From the NCBI GenBank assembly GCA_041905795.1, contig JAYRKL010000021.1, forward strand, positions 1-64,000: a stretch of 64,000 nt of DNA, written 5' to 3'. A program made the translations under genes and the position numbers. Shown piece by piece: positions 25,862-35,822 of the stretch. The notes beneath the pieces were generated by a model, which had not been told where the DNA came from, made no database searches, and saw nothing but the letters and a program-made list of their open reading frames with translations. Source of the DNA: SHVO01 sp041905795. GTDB taxonomy: Bacteria; Pseudomonadota; Alphaproteobacteria; Rhodospirillales; Rhodospirillaceae. Position 1 is the first letter of the stretch; each line of letters begins with the position of its first letter.

Positions 25862-26932
25862 TCACTCCGCGGGTGTGACGGATAAATCGAGCGTCTCATG
25901 CGGCCGCGCCGCCGGGCGCACGGCATAAGCGAAAGAGATGGCGAGGGTGAACAGCGCCAGCGCCCCCATCTGGTGGGTGAGTGCCAGGCCCAGCGGCACC
26001 ACCATGAGCAAGGTGGAGATGCCGAGGCCTGCCTGGACCAGCGCCATGATCATGAGCGCGTGGCGCAGGACGTGGGCGCGCGGTGTCAGGGCGCGGTTGC
26101 GTCCGTAAAACCACATCGCCGCGACCAGCGCCACCAGCGAAACCGCGAGCAGGCGATGCTGGAACTGCACCGTGGCGATGTTCTCGAACAGGTTCAGGTA
26201 CCAGGGCTGCAACGCCAGCCCGTCCGGCGGCGTCCATTGGCCGTCCATGAGCGGAAAGGTGTTGTAGATCCTGCCGGCATCGAGGCCGGCGACGAAGGCG
26301 CCGGCGGCCACCACCAGCAACACCGCCGGCGGGACGATGAAGGCGATGCGTGTCAGCACCGGGTCGCCGCTGCGCGGGTAAGGGCTGGCGGCGTCATGCT
26401 GATCCAGCGCCAGCCAGACGATAAAGCCATACAGAACGAAGGCGCTGACCAGGTGCGCGGCGAGCCGGTATTGACTGACATCCGGGCGATCGACCAGGCC
26501 GCTCGCCACCATGTACCAGCCCAGCGCGCCTTGCAGCCCGCCCAGCACCAAGAGGACGCCCAGCCTCCAGGCCAGCGGCCGGTCGATGGCGCGCCTGGCC
26601 ACCAGCCACAGCAACGGCAGCGCCACCGCGAAGCCGATGGCGCGCCCCCACAGGCGGTGCAGGTATTCGAGCCAGTAGATCGACTTGAAGTCCTCGAGCG
26701 TCATCCAGGAGTTCTTCTTCACGAACTCCGGCGAGGCCTGATAGTCGGTGAAGGCGGTTTGCCACTCGGTCTGGTTCATCGGCGGCAGCACGGTCAGCGG
26801 CTTCCAATGCACCATGGAAAGCCCTGATTCGGTGAGGCGCGTGGCGCCGCCCAGCATCACCATGACCGCGACCATGACCGCGCAGACCATGAGCCAAGCC
26901 GCGATCATCCGGTGGGGAACAGGAGAAGACAT
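25862..26932 (-). CDS. ctaA: Heme A synthase (COX15/CtaA type)
   Basis: A 356-residue polytopic membrane protein (about eight segments) that oxidises heme O to heme A for cytochrome oxidase. Visible signatures: LGGATRLTESGLSMVHWKP, YWLEYLHRLWGR, LGGLQGALGWYMVASGL, RLAAHL, VAGLDAGRIYNTFPLMDGQW, and QFQHRLLA. The conserved histidines in EYLHR, RLAAHL, QFQHR and LTHQMGAL are present. I chose the ATG at 26932; a TTG at 26968 would add 12 unlikely residues. Presence implies an aa3-type oxidase. Confidence 0.93.
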   Translation of the reverse strand: MSSPVPHRMIAAWLMVCAVMVAVMVMLGGATRLTESGLSMVHWKPLTVLPPMNQTEWQTAFTDYQASPEFVKKNSWMTLEDFKSIYWLEYLHRLWGRAIGFAVALPLLWLVARRAIDRPLAWRLGVLLVLGGLQGALGWYMVASGLVDRPDVSQYRLAAHLVSAFVLYGFIVWLALDQHDAASPYPRSGDPVLTRIAFIVPPAVLLVVAAGAFVAGLDAGRIYNTFPLMDGQWTPPDGLALQPWYLNLFENIATVQFQHRLLAVSLVALVAAMWFYGRNRALTPRAHVLRHALMIMALVQAGLGISTLLMVVPLGLALTHQMGALALFTLAISFAYAVRPAARPHETLDLSVTPAE

Positions 26933-27067
26933 GGGGAAGGATGTAGGCCAGGGGCAAGAGCCTGGCAAGGCAGGGCAAAGGTTACGGGGGGATCGCGGTA
27001 ACTTAGCGCTAGCGCCGGTCCGCAGCGGCCATTAACCATACCAGCGCTCACACCCAAGGAGATCCGC

Positions 27068-27367
27068 ATGCCCTGGTTCATCAGTTGGTTCACCGACATG
27101 ACCGCCTGGAAGGCCATCGGCATCGTCGGGCAGATCGTGTTCGGCTCGCGGTTTTTCGTGCAGTGGTGGATGAGCGAACGCGCCGGGCGCAGCGTGATCC
27201 CCGAGGCTTTCTGGTACCTCTCCATCGTCGGCGGGCTCATCACCATGGTCTATGCCTTCCACATCGAGGAGCCGGTGTTCCTGCTGCCCCAGATCGCGGC
27301 GCTGGTGATCTACAGCCGCAATCTCCATCTGGTGCGGCGCGAGAAGCGTGGCCTGGCGGGCGGTTAG
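27068..27367 (+). CDS. Lipid-A-disaccharide synthase N-terminal domain protein (LABN)
   Basis: A 99-residue membrane protein made of the LABN domain, found alone or fused to other enzymes. Three hydrophobic segments are visible with the family sequence IVGQIVFGSRFFVQWWMSERAGRSVIPEAFW. GGAG lies 5 bases before the ATG. Its function is unsettled, though related proteins act with lipid or sugar transferases. It lies just upstream of groESL but is probably a separate transcript. Confidence 0.85.
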   Translation: MPWFISWFTDMTAWKAIGIVGQIVFGSRFFVQWWMSERAGRSVIPEAFWYLSIVGGLITMVYAFHIEEPVFLLPQIAALVIYSRNLHLVRREKRGLAGG

Positions 27368-27410
27368 CCCGAACCGCGCCCTCAAGCCGCTTTTTTTCAC
27401 GGGCGCCCGC

Positions 27411-27437
27411 CTTGACTCTCCGGGAGGGGCCTATTAC
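27411..27437 (+). promoter_or_regulatory. Candidate groESL promoter
   Basis: CTTGAC at 27411 and CCTATTAC near 27430 lie directly upstream of the CIRCE element, where the groESL start site is expected. CTTG with a CYTAT-like -10 also resembles alphaproteobacterial heat-shock sigma-32 promoters, but the spacing (about 14-16 bases) is short. The assignment is by position and approximate match. Confidence 0.4.
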
Positions 27438-27441
27438 CTAG

Positions 27442-27468
27442 CTGGCACTCCAATTGCGAGAGTGCTAA
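27442..27468 (+). promoter_or_regulatory. CIRCE element (HrcA operator) upstream of groESL
   Basis: CTGGCACTC-N9-GAGTGCTAA, matching the CIRCE consensus (TTAGCACTC-N9-GAGTGCTAA) with two changes in the left arm. It lies 59 bases before the groES ATG. HrcA binding here would repress groESL until heat shock. hrcA itself is not in the window. Confidence 0.9.
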
Positions 27469-27526
27469 CAACGTTGGCATTCTCGAGGAAAATTCAATTA
27501 AATCAGATGACTATCAGGAGGAATTC

Positions 27527-27814
27527 ATGAAATTTCGGCCTTTGCATGACCGGGTTCTGGTCAAGCGCGTCGAGTCCGACACCAAGACCAAGGGGGGCAT
27601 CATCATCCCCGACACCGCCCAGGAAAAGCCGATGGAAGGCAAAGTCATCTCGGTGGGTTCGGGCGTGCGCGGCGAAGACGGCAAGATCGTCCCGCTCGAC
27701 GTCAAGAAGGGTGACCGCATCCTGTTCGGCAAGTGGTCGGGCACCGAAGTGAAGGTCGACGGGGATGACCTGTTGATCATGAAAGAGTCCGACATCATGG
27801 GCATCATCGAGTAA
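27527..27814 (+). CDS. groES: Co-chaperonin GroES
   Basis: A 95-residue GroES of standard length. The N-terminal RPLHDRVLVKR, the mobile-loop region TKTKGGIIIPDTAQEKP, and GDRILFGKWSGTEV are intact. It forms the heptameric lid of GroEL. An AGGAGG site precedes the ATG. groEL follows after 12 bases, and a CIRCE element lies upstream. Confidence 0.98.
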   Translation: MKFRPLHDRVLVKRVESDTKTKGGIIIPDTAQEKPMEGKVISVGSGVRGEDGKIVPLDVKKGDRILFGKWSGTEVKVDGDDLLIMKESDIMGIIE

Positions 27815-27826
27815 GGATCAGACAAC

Positions 27827-29467
<1,641 letters not shown>

Positions 29468-29490
29468 AGTCCGGCTACCCTCTAGAGACG

Positions 29491-29523
29491 AAAGGGCCGC
29501 GGTGGACGCACCGCGGCCCTTTT
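29491..29523 (+). terminator. Rho-independent terminator of groESL
   Basis: A 14-base-pair perfect stem (AAAGGGCCGCGGTG / CACCGCGGCCCTTT) with a GACG loop, followed by TTTTATTTT, 23 bases after the groEL stop. Confidence 0.93.
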
Positions 29524-29552
29524 ATTTTGGGCGGCTTGCAACGACTTATTAT

Positions 29553-29601
29553 TTGGTCGCATTTTCTGCGGCGAACCGGTATCCACTTCGCCGGAAAATG
29601 C
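29553..29601 (-). repeat. Dispersed repeat, copy B (hairpin 1 only)
   Basis: Read on the minus strand: GCATTTTCC-GGCGAA, GTGGATACCGG, TTCGCC-GCAGAAAATGC, then GACCAAA. Compared with copy A, the inner stem GATGAA/TTCATC is changed on both arms to GGCGAA/TTCGCC, so pairing is kept. Hairpin 2 is absent. The copy ends just before the ribosome site of the next gene. Confidence 0.75.
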
Positions 29602-29612
29602 GAAGGCGCGCC

Positions 29613-30158
29613 ATGTCCTGGAAACCATCCCCCACGTTCCTGCGCGTCCTCGTCCTGCTGGTGGTGTTCTCGCTGGCGCCGGCGACGCTCTATATCCTCT
29701 ACACCCGCACCGGCGGGCCGGCGTCGGGCAAGGAACTGGTGTTCCATAAGAACCTGCGCTTCGCGCTCATGGCCGAAGGTGCCGCGCTGGACGTGGCACC
29801 GCTCACCGATTGGCCGTGGGTCAGGGTCTGCGCCGTCACCAACGGCGTCACCGCCGACGAGCTGAACAAGATCATCGGCTTCCCCTACAAGGACTTCGAG
29901 GAGCTGCACTGGCTGCCGTTGCCCGACTACTGGACGCTTCTGTTCATCGACAAGGAGCGCCAGGCCAGCTGGGGTATCGCACATCCGCTGGTGCCGATCC
30001 GGGTGTCGCGCAAGGACCTTGCCAACCTGTCGCTGCCCGAGGGCGCCAAAGGCCAGTGCATCGAACGCGAGGCCGGGCGCATCGAGATCACCCGCCAGGC
30101 CGCGCCGGTCGGCACCACGCCGATCACGCTGACCCTGGTCGATACGACCAACGATTAG
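29613..30158 (+). CDS. Membrane-anchored protein of unknown function
   Basis: A 181-residue protein starting with one hydrophobic helix (FLRVLVLLVVFSLAPATLYILY, about residues 9-30) that may act as a signal anchor, followed by a soluble domain with two cysteines (WVRVCAVTNG and GQCIERE). No family is recognised. The frame opens at 29502, but its first part is the dispersed repeat; the ATG at 29613 with a nearby GAAGG is preferred. Its stop overlaps the stop of the convergent helicase gene. Confidence 0.62.
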   Translation: MSWKPSPTFLRVLVLLVVFSLAPATLYILYTRTGGPASGKELVFHKNLRFALMAEGAALDVAPLTDWPWVRVCAVTNGVTADELNKIIGFPYKDFEELHWLPLPDYWTLLFIDKERQASWGIAHPLVPIRVSRKDLANLSLPEGAKGQCIEREAGRIEITRQAAPVGTTPITLTLVDTTND

Positions 30159-32941
30159 CTCCTGGCGAAGAACGCCTGGATTTCCTCCACCGCTTCCTTC
30201 AAGCCCACCCGCAAGTACGGCACGCCCGGCGGGAATGCGCTTTTGAGGCGCGAGGGCATCATGGGGTCCAACAACACGAAAATCCCCCGGTCGGTGTCGC
30301 GGCGGATCAGGCGGCCGAAGGCTTGTTTCAGGCGCAGGCGCGTGACCGCGTCGTCATACGTGCGTTTGCCGAAGAAGGCGCGCCGGGCCTTGTGCAGGAT
30401 ATCCGGGCGCGGCCACGGCACCCGGTCGAACACCACCAGGCGTAAGGAACCGCCCGGCACGTCCACGCCCTCGCGCACGGCATCGGTTCCGAGCAGGCAG
30501 GCGTTCTCCTCGGAGCGGAAGATGTCCACCAGGGTCGAGATGTCCATGGCGTCGACGTGCTGCGCGTAGAGCGGAATGCCGGCGGCGTCGAGCGCCGGCG
30601 CCATGCGCTTCTGCACCTCCCTCAACCGCGAGATGGCGGTGAAAAGGCCGAGCGCGCCGCCGCCGGACGCCGTGAACAGCTCGCGGTAGGCGCTGGCCAC
30701 CTGGGTCAGATCGTCCTTGCGCACGTCGGTGACCACGATCACGCGTGTCTGGTCGACATAGTTGAACGGCGAGGGCAGGGACACGCGCGTGACGATGGGC
30801 GAGAGGTGGTTGGCGCCGACGCGCTGCTCGGCGCTGGTCCAATCTGGACCATTCTGAGGTTCGCCGTCCAGCAAGGTGGCGGACGTCACCACGATGCCGT
30901 GGGCATGATCGGCCAAGGCGCGCGCGAACGGCAATGTCGGGTCCAGCCAGTGCCGGTGCAGGCCGACGTCGAGGTCGTTGCCGCCCTCGCGTTCGATGCT
31001 GAGCCAGTCGACGAATTCGGGCGGCGTGGCGGCAGCGAGGGCGGTGAGCATGGAGCGCCAGGCCGCCACCTGGATCACGCCGCGCCGGTCCAGGGATCGG
31101 ACCAGGGATTCGATACGCCCGCGGGTTTCGGTGTCGAGCTTGCCGGCCTGGTCCTCGAGCACAGCTTTGAGGTTCGCGATCATGCGCCGCAGGGGCGAGT
31201 CCAGCCGTGCCAGCGCCTTCTCCAGTTCCGCCGCGGCGTCGAGCAAGCCGTCTACCGGCGGGGTGGTTTCGGTCTCCAGGGAGTAGGGCGAAGATGCGTC
31301 CACTCGCGCCAGCACCTGGGCGCGCACCAGGGCGAGGAAGGCCTCGGCGGGGCCGCCCGGTTTTTCGTCCTTGATGCGGTTGCGCCAGCCCTGGCCCGGC
31401 AGCGCGCGCGCCGCCATCAGGATCTCGTCCAGGATCATGGCCAGCGGCGCGTCGGCGCCCTTCTGGTCCGAGATTTTTTGTTCAGAAACGGTGGCGATCA
31501 GGTCCTCGGCGCGGCGTTTCAGGCCCCGGGCGCGGCTGCGGGTGGCGCCGCCCTCGGCGCCGAGGAGCCAGCGGCGCAGTTCGGCGGTCTCGAATCCCGA
31601 GAGATGCGCCGAGAAAGCGGTATCCGCCGCTTCGAAGATGTGGTGGCCTTCGTCGAAGACATACCGCGTGGGCCGCGCGCCGTCGTCGAGGCCGCCAAGC
31701 GCCGCCTGGGCCATCACCAGGGCGTGGTTGGCCACCACGATGTCGGCGTGGCGGGCGCGGCGCACGGTGCGCTCGATGAAGCATTTCTGATAATGCGCGC
31801 AGGCGCCGTAGATGCATTCGCCGCGCCGGTCCGCCAACCCAATGGTCTTTTCGCGGCCCAGGATCTCCGGCAGCCAGCCCGGCAGATCGCCGCCGACCAT
31901 GTCGCCGTTGCGGGTCATGGACGCCCAGCGCGCCAGGATGCCGAGACCGACGGCGTCGTAGGGCTGGGTCTGCAGGCGATTGACCGCGTCCTCGAAGCTC
32001 AGCAGGCACAGGTAGTTCTCGCGTCCCTTGCGGATCACCACCTTGCGCTTCTTGTCGTCGGGATCTGGGTGCAGCCGGTCCAGTTCCTGATCCAGCTGGC
32101 GTTGCAGGTTGCGGGTGAAGGTGGACAGCCACACCGCGCCGCCGTTGCGTTCCGCCCACAGGCTGGCCGGCGCCACATAGCCCAAGGTCTTGCCGGTGCC
32201 GGTGCCGGCTTCGGCCAGGACCAGGAGCGGCTGGTTGGCGGCGGCGCGCGGCTGGAAGGCGGCGGTGACGTCGCGGGTATAGGTGCGCTGGACGCCGCGC
32301 GGTTCGGCGTTGGCGCCGAGGAGGCGCGTGAGACGCTGCTCGCTCTCGCCGGGATCGATGGGTGTGCTGCCGGGCGGCGGCGGCGGCGCGCGCTCTTCCC
32401 ATTCGGGCAGGCCCTGCCAGATGCGCAGGCCCGCCGCCGGCCCGTATCCTTTGGTCTCGTTGGGATCGCCGCCCAGGGCCGCCAGCACCGCCGGCCCCCA
32501 CAGCCATCCGCCGCGGGTCATGGCCCCGGCCACGGCCGCGAGCGCCTTGGTTTCCAGTTCATGCAGGCGCGACAGCGAGATCAACAGTGTCTGCGCCGCG
32601 CCGCGCAGGGTGACCGGCTGATCCTCGAAGGAGTCCGGCCGCGGCAATCCCAAGGCGGCCGCGAGCCCCGCGACCGTCGGCAGGCAAAACGTCGCGGGGT
32701 GGACGAAGGCGAAGAGTTCGAGCACGTCGAAGGCAGGGAAGCGGTCCTGCCGCAGCCGCGCCGCGGCGGCTGGGGCGTGACAGACCATGGGCCGGGCGCC
32801 CGCGACCCGCTGCCCGACGGCGGCGGCCGGCTTGATGGCGATCTCGCCCGAGGAATCGAGCATCGCGGCGGCGGTCCATTCGGCCACCACCACGGGTACG
32901 TCGGGAAGCAGGATGCGGCGGCTGGACGGAAGCGCGGTCAT
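30155..32941 (-). CDS. DinG/XPD-type ATP-dependent DNA helicase
   Basis: A 928-residue superfamily 2 helicase of the XPD/DinG type. It has a 200-residue N-terminal domain, Walker A AEAGTGTGKTLGY near residue 245, Fe-S cluster cysteines (ENYLCLLSF and GECIYGACAHYQKC), the DEGH box VFDEGHHIFE, and C-terminal motifs LLGTDAVREGVDVPGGSL and QAFGRLIRRDTDRG. It probably unwinds DNA at structures such as R-loops or forks. Its stop overlaps the previous gene's stop by convergent transcription, and its ATG overlaps the glucosidase stop by four bases. Confidence 0.88.
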   Translation of the reverse strand: MTALPSSRRILLPDVPVVVAEWTAAAMLDSSGEIAIKPAAAVGQRVAGARPMVCHAPAAAARLRQDRFPAFDVLELFAFVHPATFCLPTVAGLAAALGLPRPDSFEDQPVTLRGAAQTLLISLSRLHELETKALAAVAGAMTRGGWLWGPAVLAALGGDPNETKGYGPAAGLRIWQGLPEWEERAPPPPPGSTPIDPGESEQRLTRLLGANAEPRGVQRTYTRDVTAAFQPRAAANQPLLVLAEAGTGTGKTLGYVAPASLWAERNGGAVWLSTFTRNLQRQLDQELDRLHPDPDDKKRKVVIRKGRENYLCLLSFEDAVNRLQTQPYDAVGLGILARWASMTRNGDMVGGDLPGWLPEILGREKTIGLADRRGECIYGACAHYQKCFIERTVRRARHADIVVANHALVMAQAALGGLDDGARPTRYVFDEGHHIFEAADTAFSAHLSGFETAELRRWLLGAEGGATRSRARGLKRRAEDLIATVSEQKISDQKGADAPLAMILDEILMAARALPGQGWRNRIKDEKPGGPAEAFLALVRAQVLARVDASSPYSLETETTPPVDGLLDAAAELEKALARLDSPLRRMIANLKAVLEDQAGKLDTETRGRIESLVRSLDRRGVIQVAAWRSMLTALAAATPPEFVDWLSIEREGGNDLDVGLHRHWLDPTLPFARALADHAHGIVVTSATLLDGEPQNGPDWTSAEQRVGANHLSPIVTRVSLPSPFNYVDQTRVIVVTDVRKDDLTQVASAYRELFTASGGGALGLFTAISRLREVQKRMAPALDAAGIPLYAQHVDAMDISTLVDIFRSEENACLLGTDAVREGVDVPGGSLRLVVFDRVPWPRPDILHKARRAFFGKRTYDDAVTRLRLKQAFGRLIRRDTDRGIFVLLDPMMPSRLKSAFPPGVPYLRVGLKEAVEEIQAFFARS

Positions 32942-34575
32942 GGGAAGGGATGACCTGTATAGGCTCCCTCCCCGGGTGGCAACTCATCCCTCAAAGCCAA
33001 AATGACCCCCTCATGGGGCCGCAGGCGCAACAGCCTTCCGCCCATCTCACCGGCGCGGTCGCGGTGGGTGGACAGCAACAGCGCGTAGTCCGGCGCCGGC
33101 GTACGCTGCGCCGCGGCGCTGAGGTTCAGGACCACCAGCAGGCGCCGGCCTTCGGCGACGCGCTCATAGGTCAGGATGTCGCCGCGGCTTTCGACCAGGC
33201 CATAGGCGCCGGTCTGCAGCGCGGCTTCGGCCTTGCGCAAGGCGAGCAGGTCGCGCGTGAGCAGCAGGAGGTTGTTCTTCCCGGCCTGCATCGCCGCGAC
33301 GTTGCGGGTGGCGTGGTCGGCGCCCAGCGGCAGCCAGGGAGTCCCGGTGGTGAAGCCGGCGCCGGCGCCCTGATCCCACGGCATGGGGCTGCGCACCGGG
33401 TCGCGGCCCAGGCCGAAGCCCGGCACGCGTTTCTCCCACGGGTCTTGCACCATCTCGGCCGGCACCGGCACGTCGGTGAGGCCCAGTTCGTCGCCGTAAT
33501 AAAGCGTGGGCGTTCCGCGCAGGGTCAGCAGCAGCATGGCGGCGACAGGTGCGGCGTCCGCTCCGAAACGGCTCGCGACACGCGATCTATCGTGGTTGCC
33601 GAGCACCCAGTTGGGCCAGCCGCCGGGCGGCAGCAGCGACTCATAGCGGCGGATGAGCCCCGCCAGGAACGCCGCGTCCCACGGCGCGCCGATGAGCTGG
33701 AAGTTGAACGGCAGGTGCACGCCTTTGCCGGTCCCGTAATAGGCCATGATCTTGTCGAGCGGCAGATACGCTTCCCCCACCAGGATGCGATCGTCGCCGG
33801 GATAGCGCTCCAACAGGCGCCGCCAGTCCTCGAGGACGGCGTGCACTTCCGGCTGGTCGAACTGATGCACGCGGTCGAATTCCAGCGTCGGCGCCATGCC
33901 GTCCGCGAAAGCGGGATTGGGCGGGTTGTCGCGCAAGGATTCGTCCTCGAACAGGTGGTGGATGGTGTCGAGGCGGAAACCGTCCGCGCCGCGCTCCAGC
34001 CAGAAGGTGAGGGCGCCCTGCATGGCCGCGCGCACGGCGGGATTGCGCCAGTTGAGGTCCGGCTGCTGCGGCAGATAGGCATGGTAGTAGTACTGGCCGG
34101 TGAGATCGTCCCAGGTCCAGGCCGGGCCGCCGAATTCCGACAGCCAGTTGTTGGGGAGGCTGCCGTCCGGCTTGGGGTCGCGCCAGATGAACCAGTCGCG
34201 CTTGGGATTGTCGCTGCTCTTGCGGCTTTCCACGAACCAGGGGTGGGCCTCGGAGGTGTGGTTGGGGACGAAGTCGACGATGACCTTGAGTCCGCGCGCG
34301 TGGGCTTCGGTTACCAGCCGGTCGAAGTCGGCCAAGGTGCCGAAGATCGGGTCCACATCGCAATAGTCGGCGACGTCGTAACCGAAGTCGGCCATGGGCG
34401 AGGGGTAGAACGGCGACAGCCAGATGGCGTCGATCCCCAGCCACACCAGGTAATCCAGGCGCTGGATGACGCCGGCAAGGTCGCCGATGCCGTCGCCGTT
34501 GCTGTCCTGAAACGAGCGCGGATAGATCTGATAGATGGCCGCCTTCCGCCACCAGCGGCTGTCGGCCGCGCTCAT
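32938..34575 (-). CDS. GH13 alpha-glucosidase / oligo-glucosidase
   Basis: A 545-residue glycoside hydrolase family 13 enzyme. The catalytic residues are visible: nucleophile Asp in GFRLDTIHH (about 202), acid/base Glu in VGEAYLP (about 268) and transition-state Asp in NHDRSR (about 329). The N-terminal YQIYPRSFQDSNGDGIGDL and DFVPNHTS blocks are typical of oligo-1,6-glucosidase or alpha-glucosidase. There is no signal peptide, so it acts in the cytoplasm. It overlaps the helicase start by four bases. Confidence 0.9.
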   Translation of the reverse strand: MSAADSRWWRKAAIYQIYPRSFQDSNGDGIGDLAGVIQRLDYLVWLGIDAIWLSPFYPSPMADFGYDVADYCDVDPIFGTLADFDRLVTEAHARGLKVIVDFVPNHTSEAHPWFVESRKSSDNPKRDWFIWRDPKPDGSLPNNWLSEFGGPAWTWDDLTGQYYYHAYLPQQPDLNWRNPAVRAAMQGALTFWLERGADGFRLDTIHHLFEDESLRDNPPNPAFADGMAPTLEFDRVHQFDQPEVHAVLEDWRRLLERYPGDDRILVGEAYLPLDKIMAYYGTGKGVHLPFNFQLIGAPWDAAFLAGLIRRYESLLPPGGWPNWVLGNHDRSRVASRFGADAAPVAAMLLLTLRGTPTLYYGDELGLTDVPVPAEMVQDPWEKRVPGFGLGRDPVRSPMPWDQGAGAGFTTGTPWLPLGADHATRNVAAMQAGKNNLLLLTRDLLALRKAEAALQTGAYGLVESRGDILTYERVAEGRRLLVVLNLSAAAQRTPAPDYALLLSTHRDRAGEMGGRLLRLRPHEGVILALRDELPPGEGAYTGHPFP

Positions 34576-34585
34576 GCCGGCGGGT

Positions 34586-35536
34586 TCATGTGGGCAAGGA
34601 AACCTTGAGAAAGCCGTCGATGGCGGCGAACCAGGCGTTCCGCACGGCGTCGGTTTCCATGAACAGCTCGTGCTTGGCGTCCGGGAATTTCACGAGCCGG
34701 CCGCCGGGCAGGATCGCCGCCGCGGCTTCATGCCGGCGCGGGCTCACCAGCACGTCGCGGCCGGCGCTGCCGATCAGTACGGGCGATTTCACCTGTGCCA
34801 GCAAGGCCGGGTCGCTGAGCGTATCGGTGAACGCGAGCGCCATCGCGATCCAGCCGTAGGTGGCGCCGTCGACCTGGAGTTCGGGGCGGGCGGTGTACCA
34901 GTCCCGCTGCACCAGGCAGCGCTGCGGATCGTTGGAGACGTGACTCCTGGCTGGGCACAGGGCGGGGTCGGCGGTCCAGCGTGCGGCGCCGGGCGCGAAG
35001 GCATCCCTGCCCGCGAGCCTGCTTCCTAGCCAGACGATCGCCGCCGCCAGCCGCCGCGGCAGGCCGCCGAGCTTGAGGCCCAGCATGGGCGCCGACAGCA
35101 CCGCGGCGTCGAACACCCTGGGATGCCGGGCCAGGGAATAGAGGCCGATGGCGCCGCCCATGGAATGCGCCACCAGCAGGCGCCGGCCGCGCGGAACCAC
35201 GCTCTCGGTGAACGCCGCGAGGTCATCGGCATCGGCGGCGAAATCCCGCGCCAGCGGACGGGTGGGGTCGCCGGCGGGCCGCGCCGACGCGCCCTGTCCC
35301 GGCCAGTCGAGACACCACACCGCGAAGCCGCGGGCGGCGAAATCGCCGATGGTCTCGAAATATTTCTCGATGAACTCGCCGAAGCCGCCGACGATCACCA
35401 CGGATTTGGCGGCGTCAGCCCGCGGGAGATGACCCCAGCGCAGCGCCTGGCCGCGGCTGTTGACATAAGCGCCCCACCGGAACCCGGCGGGCTCCAGGAA
35501 CCGCGCATCCAGAGCGGGCGGGGCGAGGGCTGGCAT
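34586..35536 (-). CDS. Alpha/beta hydrolase (lysophospholipase / monoacylglycerol lipase-like)
   Basis: A 316-residue hydrolase. The nucleophile motif is AHSMGGAIGLYS (Ser about 127), the acid is probably GRDVLVS and the His is in DAKHELFMET. The order and AHSMGG motif match the serine-aminopeptidase/lysophospholipase L2 group. AGGAGAG lies 10 bases before ATG 35536, so this start is preferred over an upstream ATG at 35566. It precedes the glucosidase gene by 10 bases and probably shares its transcript. Confidence 0.85.
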   Translation of the reverse strand: MPALAPPALDARFLEPAGFRWGAYVNSRGQALRWGHLPRADAAKSVVIVGGFGEFIEKYFETIGDFAARGFAVWCLDWPGQGASARPAGDPTRPLARDFAADADDLAAFTESVVPRGRRLLVAHSMGGAIGLYSLARHPRVFDAAVLSAPMLGLKLGGLPRRLAAAIVWLGSRLAGRDAFAPGAARWTADPALCPARSHVSNDPQRCLVQRDWYTARPELQVDGATYGWIAMALAFTDTLSDPALLAQVKSPVLIGSAGRDVLVSPRRHEAAAAILPGGRLVKFPDAKHELFMETDAVRNAWFAAIDGFLKVSLPT

Positions 35537-35674
35537 GGATGTTTCTCTCCTGGCTGGCGGTAACATGCCTATGGAATAGGGCCATTTCCAAAGACACTCC
35601 CGCTAAATCACCCCATAACCATGGGCAAAACAACGAGGTACGGGAAGCGCCTTTCCTCAGCGGGCAAAACCCTC

Positions 35675-35779
35675 TAGAGCATGTTAGGCCGAAGTGGAAA
35701 CCGGTTCGGCCGCTCAACATGCGACCAAACAAAGACCTAGACTCTGTTTCCGATTCAAGGAAACAGAAACAGAGTCTAG
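35675..35779 (+). repeat. Dispersed two-hairpin repeat, copy C
   Basis: Starts TAGAGC. Hairpin 1 is GCATGTT-AGGCCGAA, GTGGAAACCGG, TTCGGCCGCTC-AACATGC, followed by GACCAAAC. Hairpin 2 is a 13-base-pair perfect repeat (CTAGACTCTGTTT / AAACAGAGTCTAG, 35737-35779). Both outer and inner stems differ from copy A in a paired way. It fills most of the region upstream of the lysyl-tRNA synthetase gene. Confidence 0.8.
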
Positions 35780-35822
35780 GAACAATATCCACTTGGCTTC
35801 CTTAAGAAAAACAGCTTGTAAA

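Noticed and set aside
27032..27039. CtrA half-site TTAACCAT upstream of the LABN gene
   Set aside because: The partner TTAA at a 7-base spacing is absent, so it is not a full CtrA box.
30557..32953. 798-residue plus-strand open frame
   Set aside because: Antisense to the DinG-type helicase, which has intact helicase motifs.
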